A stretch of 64,000 nt of DNA, from the NCBI GenBank assembly GCA_023430545.1, contig JAEZAF010000199.1:1-64000 (forward strand), in the 5' to 3' direction. Below, in pieces: positions 1-7,931 of this stretch; positions within the stretch are counted from its first letter, which is position 1; each line of letters opens with the position of its first letter. The translations under genes and the position numbers were made by a program. This DNA comes from Chloroflexota bacterium (lineage in GTDB: Bacteria; Chloroflexota; Anaerolineae; Aggregatilineales; Phototrophicaceae). The notes below the pieces were generated by a model. The model did not search any database. It was not told the DNA's origin and saw only the letters and a list, made by a program, of their open reading frames with translations.

Positions 1-45
1 ACACGTGCTTGAGTAGTGCCGCGTTTTGTGTCATAGTGGATATAC

Positions 46-105
46 AATGACCTCCGGTTCGCTTTTGTGTGGTAACTCAAGCTTGCACCGAAGGTCATTC
101 TTTTT
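46..105 (+). terminator. Terminator-like hairpin
   Basis: Arms at 46-58 and 87-99 pair over 13 bp with one mismatch, enclosing a 28-base loop. The second arm is followed at once by C and five T. This looks like a factor-independent terminator for a plus-strand gene that ends before the window. The long loop makes the call tentative. Confidence 0.45.
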
Positions 106-126
106 GCAAATACTGCCAAACTCCAG

Positions 127-155
127 AGCCGTGCATATAGTGGATATGCACGGCT
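127..155. repeat. Perfect 12-bp inverted repeat
   Basis: Arms 127-138 and 144-155 are perfect complements around a 5-base loop. No T-run follows on either strand, so it is not a standard terminator. It could be an operator or an RNA structure in the long leader before the response regulator gene. Confidence 0.5.
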
Positions 156-402
156 GCTAAACAACATCTGTCTCTCCATAGCCACAATACAAGCGGTGGT
201 GATGATTTAACGCCTGCTCCAGCCCTCACAGATTTACATCCCACCCCCTTTGCAGTATTCATTAAGGTAGACGCCGACAACTGACGCTCATCCTGTGCGA
301 CCAAGCCTAAGTTGTCTTCGCATCAGGCTTGAATTGCCTTGCATATGCTTTCATGATAGACTCGCAACGATCGTAATTATTACAAAGTCTCAACTTTCGA
401 CT

Positions 403-1527
403 ATGTCTGAAAAAATTCTGGTTGTCGATGACGACACTGATACTTTAAAGCTCGTCAGCCTGATGTTACAGCGTCAGGGGTATGATGTCGCCCTTGCCAG
501 CACAGGGACGATGGCTTTGCAGAAAGCCGTGAGCGAGCGCCCGGATCTGATCATCCTTGACATCATGATGCCGGACATGAATGGCTACGATGTGTGCCGC
601 CGTCTGCGTGGGTCCTCTACCACACGTGATATTCCGATTATCATGTTCACGGCAAAAACCCTGATCGATGACAAGGTGGCAGGGTTTGAAGCGGGGGCCG
701 ATGATTATCTGACCAAGCCCACCCACCCGGCTGAGCTGGCAGCCCGTGTGAAACACGTTCTGTTAAAGCGTGCCGGTGGCGGCGATGGTGACGAGATTCA
801 TCAGGGTTCAACCGTTGGGATGATCGGCGCGAAAGGCGGTGTCGGCACCTCAACACTGGCACTGAACCTCAGTATTGCGCTGGCACGCAACGGACGCCGT
901 CCACTGATTCTGGATATGCTTCTGGGTCATGGCGGCATCAGCCAGTTACTCGGCATCGATCGCACCAACGGCATGGCGTCTATCATGCTGAAGACACCTG
1001 ACGAGATCAAACCATCGGTGATCGACAAGGAACTTATCGCCCACACCAGCGGGATGCGTGCCCTGCTCAGTTCTGTTTCCCCAAAGGAAGCACTGATCAG
1101 TATCAACATGGAGAGCGCACAGACCCTTATTCGCGCCGCAAGGACAATGGGTAATCCGGTTATTCTGGATCTTGGCAGCGGCTACAGTCGGCTTGTCTCC
1201 CAGATTGGACGCGGGATCGACCAGTTTGTGGTCATTGCAGAACCCACGACGATGACCCTTCGCATGGCTCAGTCCCTGATCAATCAGATTGAAACGGAAC
1301 TGCGTAAACCGGTGCGGGTTGTGGTAATGAGCCGCAATGCTGCCCGTTTACAGCTTCCGTGGCATGAAGTTGAGAAAGTCGTCGAGCACAACATCTCAGC
1401 CTTTATCACCTCGGCACCAGAGCTGGCCTTTGAAGCACAGGAGAGTGGGACTCCCATGATTGTTTTACAGCCGCACGCGACGATCTCCACACAGATCGAG
1501 AAGCTGGCGACTGAAATTAAAGTGTAA
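403..1527 (+). CDS. Response regulator receiver fused to TadZ/CpaE-like ATPase
   Basis: This 374-residue protein has a CheY-like receiver domain at about residues 1-125, with acidic pocket D9/D10, phospho-acceptor D53, T83 and K105. It is followed by a MinD/ParA-superfamily P-loop domain at about 135-374. The P-loop GAKGGVGTST (142-151) keeps the signature lysine K144 but has Thr where MinD has the Walker lysine, as is typical of TadZ/CpaE proteins that position secretion or pilus machines. The ATG at 403 is chosen because the receiver fold starts there; no good Shine-Dalgarno is visible, and the frame stays open upstream to a GTG at 295. No tad or pilus genes are nearby. A phosphorylation-controlled localisation factor is an inference. 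The next gene, a sirtuin, starts 52 bp downstream. Confidence 0.85.
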   Translation: MSEKILVVDDDTDTLKLVSLMLQRQGYDVALASTGTMALQKAVSERPDLIILDIMMPDMNGYDVCRRLRGSSTTRDIPIIMFTAKTLIDDKVAGFEAGADDYLTKPTHPAELAARVKHVLLKRAGGGDGDEIHQGSTVGMIGAKGGVGTSTLALNLSIALARNGRRPLILDMLLGHGGISQLLGIDRTNGMASIMLKTPDEIKPSVIDKELIAHTSGMRALLSSVSPKEALISINMESAQTLIRAARTMGNPVILDLGSGYSRLVSQIGRGIDQFVVIAEPTTMTLRMAQSLINQIETELRKPVRVVVMSRNAARLQLPWHEVEKVVEHNISAFITSAPELAFEAQESGTPMIVLQPHATISTQIEKLATEIKV

Positions 1528-1579
1528 TTATAATAGAGCGCGACGCTCTGCGAGTGAAAGACTGCCCGTTAACCTAAAT

Positions 1580-2359
1580 ATGACAGAAACTATAGATGAC
1601 AGCGGCATTATTAATGAGGTTGCCCGCATTTTAAGTGAGGCAAAGTACGTTGTAGCGTTAACAGGGGCAGGCATCAGTACGGACTCTGGCATCCCGGATT
1701 TCCGCAGTGAAACGTCTGGTTTATGGAATGATCATGAGGCGATGCAGGCCGCGACACTGGCCGGCTTCAGACGTAACCCACAGGCATTTTATGACTGGGT
1801 AAGACCGCTGACGGAGATGATCCTGAGAGCGCAGCCTAACGCCGCACATAGTGTACTCGCATCACTTGAGCAGCAGCAGATTGTGAAATCGGTCATCACC
1901 CAGAACATCGACATGCTGCACACTCGTGCGGGAACGCAGAAGGTCTACGAGCTTCACGGTCAACTCAGGCAGGCAACATGCCTGCATTGTTTTAAAGTAG
2001 CGGATAACGCCCCATTGATCGATCAGTTTCTAAAAGATGGGAAGACTCCGCTATGCGAGGTTTGCGGTGGCCCAATGAAGCCTAACGTCGTCCTGTTTGG
2101 GGAACAACTCCCCATCGATCAGTGGCTTCTCGCAAAGGAAGCAGCGCGGTTGTGTGATGTCATGCTGGTTGTAGGATCATCACTGGAAGTTGCACCCGCT
2201 AGTGACCTGCCGCTAATGGCAAAAAGCCGTGGAGCACAGTTGATATTTATCAATTTACAGCCATCCGCTCTCGATCATTACGCTGATATCATTGTCCATG
2301 AACGGGCCGCATATGTGATGCCCAGAATTCTGCAAGCGTTGGAGACCTTACCCAGATGA
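1580..2359 (+). CDS. Sir2-family NAD-dependent protein deacylase
   Basis: This 259-residue protein is a complete sirtuin. It has the NAD-binding motif GAGIST (29-34) with GIPDFR, the TQNID motif (107-111), catalytic H126 in ELHG, a zinc site C134-x2-C137 and C159-x2-C162, and GSS in the second NAD-binding segment. Sirtuins remove acetyl or other acyl groups from lysines, using NAD+ and releasing nicotinamide. The ATG at 1580 is chosen because upstream residues are low-complexity and not sirtuin-like. The stop overlaps the start of the next gene, a histidine kinase, by 4 bp (ATGA), which implies translational coupling. The protein substrate is unknown. Confidence 0.9.
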   Translation: MTETIDDSGIINEVARILSEAKYVVALTGAGISTDSGIPDFRSETSGLWNDHEAMQAATLAGFRRNPQAFYDWVRPLTEMILRAQPNAAHSVLASLEQQQIVKSVITQNIDMLHTRAGTQKVYELHGQLRQATCLHCFKVADNAPLIDQFLKDGKTPLCEVCGGPMKPNVVLFGEQLPIDQWLLAKEAARLCDVMLVVGSSLEVAPASDLPLMAKSRGAQLIFINLQPSALDHYADIIVHERAAYVMPRILQALETLPR

Positions 2360-3567
2360 ATATTCCTCTCGCCAGCAGCGAGCTTGACGCGAATTCATTG
2401 CTGCAAAATTATCAGCGGATCATCGAGATCAGTCGTCAACTGAACTCCACGCTAGAGCACCGTCCTCTGCTCCAGCAAATCATTTCGGCAGTGCTTGAAA
2501 TTTTGAAAACCGAAGCCGCTTCGATCATGCTGATCGATCCCGGTACTGGCGAACTCCGCTTCGAGATCGCCTCGAATATCAACCCGAATGAGATGGATAC
2601 GCTGGTGATCCCGATGGAAGGCAGCATTGCCGGATGGATTGCGACACATGGCGAACCGCGTGTGATTGAAAATGTCGATAACGAGCCGGATCACTTTCAG
2701 GCGGTCGATGAGGCAATTTCATTCAAGACCCGCAATCTGCTCGGCGTCCCACTGCGCAGTCATAAAAAGGTCATCGGGGTCGTTCAGGCTATCAACAAGA
2801 TCGATGGGAAATCCTTTACCGAAGCGGATGTGAACACGCTGACTATTCTGGCAAGTCAGGCAGGTATCGCAATTGAGAATGCACGCCTGTTCCGTCAGAG
2901 TGACTTTATCGCAGAGATGGTGCACGAACTACGCACGCCGCTGGCAGGATTGAAGGCCAGCACAACCCTGCTCAACCGGCCTGATCTTCCTGAAGACAAG
3001 CGGAAGGACATCGTTGACCTGATTCACAGTGAAACCGACCGCCTGATCCGCTTAACCACTGAGTTTCTCGATCTTGCCCGCCTGGAATCCGGACGCACAC
3101 GGCTCGAAATGACCCATTTCGAATTCAACCGACTGGTTCAGGAAAGCATCGAAGTGGTGATGTCTCAGGCCCATGAAAAAGGCATCACACCGCGTGCAGA
3201 AGGGCCAAGTATGATCGTATCCGGTGACCGGGGCAAGTTAAAGCAGGTTATGCTGAACCTGTTGACCAACGCGATTAAATACAACCGCACAGAGGGAAAA
3301 ATCCATATCGCATGGGAGCCGGACGACGAAAACCGGCTGGTGGTCAGCATTACTGACACCGGTCACGGTATCTCGCGAGAGAATCAGAAGCAGATGTTTC
3401 AAAAGTTCTTCCGCGTCGCCGATAACAGCGGCTTTACACAGGGGACAGGACTCGGCCTGGTGATCACCAAACACATTGTCGAGGCTCATGGGGGACAAAT
3501 CTGGCTGGAAAGTGATCCTCCACACGGCACGACATTTTACTTCGCCCTGCCGTTGTCGGAACGCTAA
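2356..3567 (+). CDS. GAF domain sensor histidine kinase
   Basis: This soluble 403-residue kinase has a GAF domain at about residues 25-180, a HisKA dimerisation helix with H190 in VHELRTP, and a HATPase_c domain with the N box (LLTNAIKYN), G1 (DTGHGIS) and G2 (GTGLGL) motifs. There is no membrane segment, so it senses a cytoplasmic ligand through GAF. It overlaps the sirtuin gene by 4 bp. The receiver-ATPase fusion two genes upstream is a plausible partner, by proximity only. The gene converges on the MDR dehydrogenase gene with an 18-bp gap. Confidence 0.9.
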   Translation: MNIPLASSELDANSLLQNYQRIIEISRQLNSTLEHRPLLQQIISAVLEILKTEAASIMLIDPGTGELRFEIASNINPNEMDTLVIPMEGSIAGWIATHGEPRVIENVDNEPDHFQAVDEAISFKTRNLLGVPLRSHKKVIGVVQAINKIDGKSFTEADVNTLTILASQAGIAIENARLFRQSDFIAEMVHELRTPLAGLKASTTLLNRPDLPEDKRKDIVDLIHSETDRLIRLTTEFLDLARLESGRTRLEMTHFEFNRLVQESIEVVMSQAHEKGITPRAEGPSMIVSGDRGKLKQVMLNLLTNAIKYNRTEGKIHIAWEPDDENRLVVSITDTGHGISRENQKQMFQKFFRVADNSGFTQGTGLGLVITKHIVEAHGGQIWLESDPPHGTTFYFALPLSER

Positions 3568-3585
3568 CCAGCCTCAGACGTGCAA

Positions 3586-4530
3586 TCAGATTTCCAGCAG
3601 CACTTTCAGCATCCCCGGCTGCTGAGCATGTTTCATCGCTTCCACACCCTGCGGCAGGGGATAACGTGCCTCAATCAGCGGCTCGATATCGATCAGGTTT
3701 TTCTCCAGCAGTCGGAGCGCGGCATCAAACGGCCCGCACCGGCTGCCAATCACGCGGATCTCATCGATCACTACCCGTGTGAGATCCGCTTCAGGCAGGC
3801 CGACGTAGGTACTTTTCAGCACCAGTGCCCCTCGTGGCCTCACAAGTTCCAGCGCATCAGCAAAACCCTGTGATGTGCCAGTACAGTCTACAACGATATC
3901 GGCAGCCTTTCGCTCGACCTCATCGAAGCGCAGTGGCTCAATGCCCCACTCACGCATCAGTGCCGCCTGCTTTTCCCGACGCACCACAGCGGAGACATTC
4001 GCCCCTGTCAGTCGGAGCACCTGGGCACACAGGATACCCAGCTTTCCAATACCAAGGACCACGATCCGGTCGCGGGGCGAGATCTGGACGGCTTCAAGGA
4101 TCTGCAAGGCTGCTGCCAGTGGTTCGACAAACACCGCTGCATCATCGGAAACTGAATCCGGTACCTCGTAAAGATTGTGTTTGGTCAGTGCAAGATATTC
4201 GGCAAATGCTCCGGGATGGCGATCAATCCCGACCGTCGTCCGGTTGCGACACTGGCTTGGAACACCGCGCAGGCACATATCACAGGTTCGGTCTGCGACA
4301 TTGATCTCACCGACCACGCGCTTACCAATCCATGCCGGATCGCCTGCAATCACTTCACCGACGAACTCATGTCCAAGCACGCCCTGAAAGCCCATATAGC
4401 CTTTGGCAATTTCAAGGTCCGTATTGCAGACACCCGCCTTGCGAATCCTGATCAGTACCTGATCGTCCTGAAGCTCAGGCTGTGGCAGTTCGACTAGCTG
4501 AAGATTCTGGTTATAAACAATGGCCCGCAT
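3586..4530 (-). CDS. Zinc-type MDR alcohol dehydrogenase-like oxidoreductase
   Basis: This 314-residue medium-chain dehydrogenase has a GroES-like N-terminal half with a catalytic-zinc pattern (Cys in AGVCNTDLE, then GHEFVGEV) and a Rossmann half with VLGIGKLG. It should oxidise an alcohol or polyol, or reduce the carbonyl, with NAD(P). In the structural zinc lobe only three of the four usual cysteines are seen (C-x2-C-x7-C); Asp occupies the first position. The start at 4530 (MRAIVYN) is chosen because this family normally begins there; the frame is open upstream to 4578, overlapping secF. It follows secF by 13 bp on the same strand, so it may be read from the sec operon, though no functional link is evident. 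The substrate is not predictable. Confidence 0.85.
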   Translation of the reverse strand: MRAIVYNQNLQLVELPQPELQDDQVLIRIRKAGVCNTDLEIAKGYMGFQGVLGHEFVGEVIAGDPAWIGKRVVGEINVADRTCDMCLRGVPSQCRNRTTVGIDRHPGAFAEYLALTKHNLYEVPDSVSDDAAVFVEPLAAALQILEAVQISPRDRIVVLGIGKLGILCAQVLRLTGANVSAVVRREKQAALMREWGIEPLRFDEVERKAADIVVDCTGTSQGFADALELVRPRGALVLKSTYVGLPEADLTRVVIDEIRVIGSRCGPFDAALRLLEKNLIDIEPLIEARYPLPQGVEAMKHAQQPGMLKVLLEI

Positions 4531-4543
4531 CGCTGACTGCATC

Positions 4544-5527
4544 CTATGCTTCTGCCGCCGCCGGTGACTGACTGACATAGCGCCCCTTCAGGAAGGGGAT
4601 TTCGCCTTTTTCCCATGCGACGAGCAGCGGTACAGCGGTAAAGATCGATGAATACGTTCCAGCCAGCAGGCCGACGAACAACACCAGAATGAACTGCTTG
4701 ATCGTATCCCCCCCGAACAGCAGAATGGCCGCCATCACAAAGAAGGCGTTCAACTGGGTCGCCAGTGACCGGTGGATCGTTTCCCAGATACTACGGTTGA
4801 CAATCGTTTCGTATGGTTCACCGAGATGCTTGGGGATATTCTCGCGGATACGGTCGAACAGCACGATCGTGTCCTGAACGGAGTACCCAACGGTGGTCAG
4901 CACTGCTGTAAGAAACAGTGCATCGATTTCCCAGCCCAACAGCAGGCCCAGCAGAGACATCAGCCCCATGACGATGATCACGTCATGCAGCATTGCGCCG
5001 ACGGCGCACAAACCATAGCGCCACGCATTCGGCACCTGACGGAAGGCCAGTACAATAAAACCAGTCACGATGGCGCATGCGACCAGTACAGCCACAACCG
5101 CAGCTCGCGCAACTTCACTGCCGATGGTCTGAGAGACGGTCTCAATGGAGAGGCGGTTTTCATCCAGCGGTGCGATCTGGTTCAACTCTGCCTGAATAGC
5201 TTCGGATGTCTGCTGATCCTGCGGAATGGAGCCGCGTACCGACCAGCGATAAGTTTCCGCAGCATCGACAGCTTCGGTGGTATCCCGAAGCTGCTGAATG
5301 CTGACATCGGAATCGCCATACTGCGCGAACACATCACGGATATTGTCTTCGTTGGCCCCCGGCCCGGTAAAGGTGAGGTCATAAATCGTCCCACCAACAA
5401 AGTCGATGCTCAGGCGGAAGGGGGCGCCGGTTGCCAGCGTGGAATAGATCATGATCAGGATGCTGGGGATCACCACGCAAGCTGAAATCAGAAAGAACCA
5501 ACGGCGTTTTTCGACGATATTAAACAT
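4544..5527 (-). CDS. secF: Protein translocase subunit SecF
   Basis: SecF (327 residues) works with SecD to complete protein export through SecYEG using the proton gradient. One N-terminal membrane helix is followed by the conserved FVGG-type segment (SIDFVGGTIYDL), a periplasmic loop, and five C-terminal helices including the AVLTTVGYSVQDTIVLFDRIREN-type region (its VGYSVQDTIV core and DRIREN are diagnostic). The start at 5527 has a strong GAGGAG ribosome site about 10 bases upstream. It lies 31 bp after secD in the order yajC-secD-secF. Confidence 0.96.
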   Translation of the reverse strand: MFNIVEKRRWFFLISACVVIPSILIMIYSTLATGAPFRLSIDFVGGTIYDLTFTGPGANEDNIRDVFAQYGDSDVSIQQLRDTTEAVDAAETYRWSVRGSIPQDQQTSEAIQAELNQIAPLDENRLSIETVSQTIGSEVARAAVVAVLVACAIVTGFIVLAFRQVPNAWRYGLCAVGAMLHDVIIVMGLMSLLGLLLGWEIDALFLTAVLTTVGYSVQDTIVLFDRIRENIPKHLGEPYETIVNRSIWETIHRSLATQLNAFFVMAAILLFGGDTIKQFILVLFVGLLAGTYSSIFTAVPLLVAWEKGEIPFLKGRYVSQSPAAAEA

Positions 5528-5558
5528 GGATATTCTTCTCCTCTAAACGCCGAAGTGG

Positions 5559-6983
5559 TCAGACACCCAACAGCCATTTACGTTCGGACAGCGGCTGATA
5601 CAGCCCACCGACCAGCAGATACAGGAAAGTACGTGTGACAATGACTGCGGTAAAGAGATTGACAATCAGGCCCAGCGCCAAGGTCACGGCGAAACCGCTG
5701 ACGATACTCGCCCCCGGTGTCAGACCAAAGAGAAACAGCACGGCACAGATGATGATCGTTGAGAGATTAGAGTCGCGGATCGAAATCCATGCGCGATTGA
5801 AGCCGGAGTCAAGTGCTTCGTTCAGCGGCTTCCCGGATCGTAGTTCTTCTTTCACACGCTCGAAGATCAGGATATTGCCGTCCACCGCCGTTCCAATCGA
5901 GATCAGGAATCCGGTGATAGCTGGCAGCGTCAGTGTGACCGGGATCAGCTTGAACAGCGCCAGATTCAGCAGGATAAAGACGATCAGAGCCAGATCTGCG
6001 GCAATCCCCGGAACGCGGTAATAAATCAGCATAAATGTCAGCACAATGATCACGCCGATTACGCCAGCGCGGATACTCTGATCGACGGATGCCTGTCCCA
6101 ATGTAGCACCGACGAATGCCGAACTCTCGACTCGCAGCGGGATTGGAAGTGCGCCTGAACGAAGCTGAAGCGCGAGCTGTCGGGCATCATCCTCGGTGAA
6201 ATCCCCTTCAATGGAGCCACCATCAGTCAACTGAGCGCGGATATACGGTGCAGATATCACCACACCGTCCAGCACAATTGCCATCGGCTGGTTGATATTC
6301 TGTGCGGTATAAGGGCCGAAGACGCTGCCACCCTCAGCATTCAGCTCAAACTGGATCAGCCACTGTGAGTTATTGGGATTGAACTGCGCCTGTGCTGCGG
6401 AGAGGCCGGCACCGGTCATCACGGTTTCAAATGGCAGGCCGGTATTGGGGTTTACAGCACCCTGTACCTCTTCAGCGCCGGTCTCTTCTGGTGAACTCGC
6501 CTCACGTGCCTGCTGAATACGAACCTGTTCCGTCGTCCTCACTCGCTGATCGATCAGTCCGTCCACCTGTCCCTGTGAAAGTCCAGAGAAACTGACAAAC
6601 TCGAGCAGCGCGGTTTGCTGAATGGTTTCAATCGCCTGAGCAGGATCGGTCACACCGGGAAGCTCCACCAGAATACGACTGTCACCCTGCGTCTGTGTAG
6701 TGGCTTCGGTCAAACCAAGCGCATTCACACGGCGGTCAACGCTGTTGGCCGTTTCGCGAAGATCGTCTGGTGTAAACTGATCAGGCGGAAGTTCGGCCTG
6801 TAATAACACACGCAGCCCACCGACCAGATCCAGCCCCAGACTTTGGGTCACGCTGAAATCGATCTCCGGTGTCCCGTCGTTATTCAGATCGAGGCGCAGA
6901 CCTTCGGTCGACGGCAGGCTGACCCATAAGGCAAATGCCGACAGGATCACAATAACAATTAACCAGCGGGTATTTCGACCCAT
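5559..6983 (-). CDS. secD: Protein translocase subunit SecD
   Basis: SecD (474 residues) is the RND-fold partner of SecF. An N-terminal membrane helix (about 8-25) is followed by the conserved LGLDLVGGLRV motif, the P1 periplasmic domain with an extra Gln/Glu/Thr-rich stretch (about 150-185), and five helices at about 280-460 with the TAVDGNILIFERVKEE region. The length is typical for bacteria that keep SecD and SecF separate. The start at 6983 has AAAGG upstream. It is preceded by a 139-bp gap containing three copies of a 16-bp tandem repeat. Confidence 0.96.
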   Translation of the reverse strand: MGRNTRWLIVIVILSAFALWVSLPSTEGLRLDLNNDGTPEIDFSVTQSLGLDLVGGLRVLLQAELPPDQFTPDDLRETANSVDRRVNALGLTEATTQTQGDSRILVELPGVTDPAQAIETIQQTALLEFVSFSGLSQGQVDGLIDQRVRTTEQVRIQQAREASSPEETGAEEVQGAVNPNTGLPFETVMTGAGLSAAQAQFNPNNSQWLIQFELNAEGGSVFGPYTAQNINQPMAIVLDGVVISAPYIRAQLTDGGSIEGDFTEDDARQLALQLRSGALPIPLRVESSAFVGATLGQASVDQSIRAGVIGVIIVLTFMLIYYRVPGIAADLALIVFILLNLALFKLIPVTLTLPAITGFLISIGTAVDGNILIFERVKEELRSGKPLNEALDSGFNRAWISIRDSNLSTIIICAVLFLFGLTPGASIVSGFAVTLALGLIVNLFTAVIVTRTFLYLLVGGLYQPLSERKWLLGV

Positions 6984-7038
6984 AAAGTACCTTTCGCCTT
7001 ATCAGCAAGCGGATTTAAAGGCGTGTCGCTCGCACCGC

Positions 7039-7086
7039 GCCTGTTAGCATGTTTGCCTGTTAGCATGTTTGCCTGTTAGCATGTTT
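7039..7086. repeat. 16-bp tandem repeat, three copies
   Basis: Three exact consecutive copies of GCCTGTTAGCATGTTT occupy 7039-7054, 7055-7070 and 7071-7086. They lie between yajC and secD, inside the putative operon transcript. The identity of the copies points to recent replication slippage, and copy number may vary between strains. Confidence 0.95.
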
Positions 7087-7122
7087 CTTCATCTGCTTCT
7101 TCAAGCGTGGGAATAGTGGTCG

Positions 7123-7449
7123 TCACTGTGTCGTCTGCTCCGAGGAGCGCAGGCCCTTCTGGGCATTCTCTGCCAGTTCCTGAGGATCAAATGCCTGCAG
7201 AAGCGACGCCGTGATGGTACGGACAACGATCCCATCCGCCAGTTCGACATAGGCGATACCCTCTTCAGCGCGGATGTCAAGCACACGCCCGATAATGCCC
7301 CCTGCGGTAATCACTTCATCACCTTCAGCAAGGGTTCGGACAAAACTCTGCCGTTTCTGAAAATCACGCTGTCGGGGGAAAATAACGAGGGACCAATAGG
7401 CACCAAGCAGCAACACCATCACAAAGCTAAAGACAACAAACTCCGACAT
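7123..7449 (-). CDS. yajC: Preprotein translocase subunit YajC
   Basis: This 108-residue protein has one N-terminal membrane helix (about 3-23) followed by a small cytoplasmic domain with the YajC hallmark EGDEVITAGGIIGRV. YajC associates with SecDF and YidC at the translocon. The start at 7449 (MSEFVVF) has GGAG 8 bases upstream; the frame is open further to 7515 but that extension is not conserved in type. It is the first gene of the yajC-secD-secF group. Confidence 0.93.
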   Translation of the reverse strand: MSEFVVFSFVMVLLLGAYWSLVIFPRQRDFQKRQSFVRTLAEGDEVITAGGIIGRVLDIRAEEGIAYVELADGIVVRTITASLLQAFDPQELAENAQKGLRSSEQTTQ

Positions 7450-7619
7450 TGAAGGACTCCAAAGCGACAAACCATCAGCGATTATAGCGCTATCAAACAG
7501 GCATACAACGGTCACTTTTTAAGCGTGGCCTCATCTCAGGTTATCATTGACGGTCCGATAAGGGGCATGTATACTGACGCTGGAAATCGAATCACATAAT
7601 TCAATAATCAATGATGTCG

Positions 7620-7882
7620 ACCGGGTAGAGTACAGTGATCCCCTGCTGACAGAGAGTACAGGTCACCGGCTGAAAGCCTGTACCAGCAAAGCCACTGGAA
7701 GGTCCCCCGCGAGTTGCCGACCTGAACGGGTATTCCCCTGATAAGTGAGGCCGGGTTCGCCCGTTAAAGCGATAATGAGCGCCAGAGGCTGTGTGGGATG
7801 TCCCATGCCAGCAGTCTGGAATCAAGGTGGTACCGCGAAAGTAAACCCTTTCGTCCTTGTTTACAGGACGAAAGGGTTTTTT
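7620..7882 (+). promoter_or_regulatory. T-box leader (tRNA-Val type)
   Basis: The T-box core AAGGTGGTACCGCG is at 7824-7837 and is followed by an intrinsic terminator, the standard transcription-attenuation layout. In the upstream Stem I region, GGAA-G-GTC at 7697-7704 places GTC, a valine codon, where the specifier is expected. The TGGT in the bulge would pair with a tRNA 3' end having discriminator A. Both fit tRNA-Val and the downstream valS. The methyltransferase gene lies between the leader and valS. The T-box core is seen directly; the specifier assignment is my reading of the fold. Confidence 0.9.
7846..7882 (+). terminator. T-box attenuator terminator
   Basis: A perfect 12-bp stem (7846-7857 with 7865-7876) and a 7-base loop are followed by six T. 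It is the terminator half of the T-box switch and should form when tRNA-Val is charged. Confidence 0.93.
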
Positions 7883-7931
7883 GTTTGAATGCACAAAATC
7901 AGATGTTGGGTTGGATATTTTCGAGGATAAG

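Larger units (their letters stand above)
1..402. other. Intergenic region at window start
   Basis: No convincing gene is seen here. The stretch holds a terminator-like hairpin (46-105) for a gene lying upstream of the window, a perfect 12-bp hairpin (127-155) and the leader of the following response regulator gene. A 69-codon frame on the minus strand (95-304) has no recognisable domain and overlaps both hairpins, so I do not call it. Confidence 0.6.

Noticed and set aside
95..304. A 69-codon minus-strand frame at the window start
   Set aside because: It overlaps two hairpins, lacks a ribosome site and has no recognisable motif.
4772..5485. A 237-codon plus-strand frame
   Set aside because: It is antisense to secF and has no family features.
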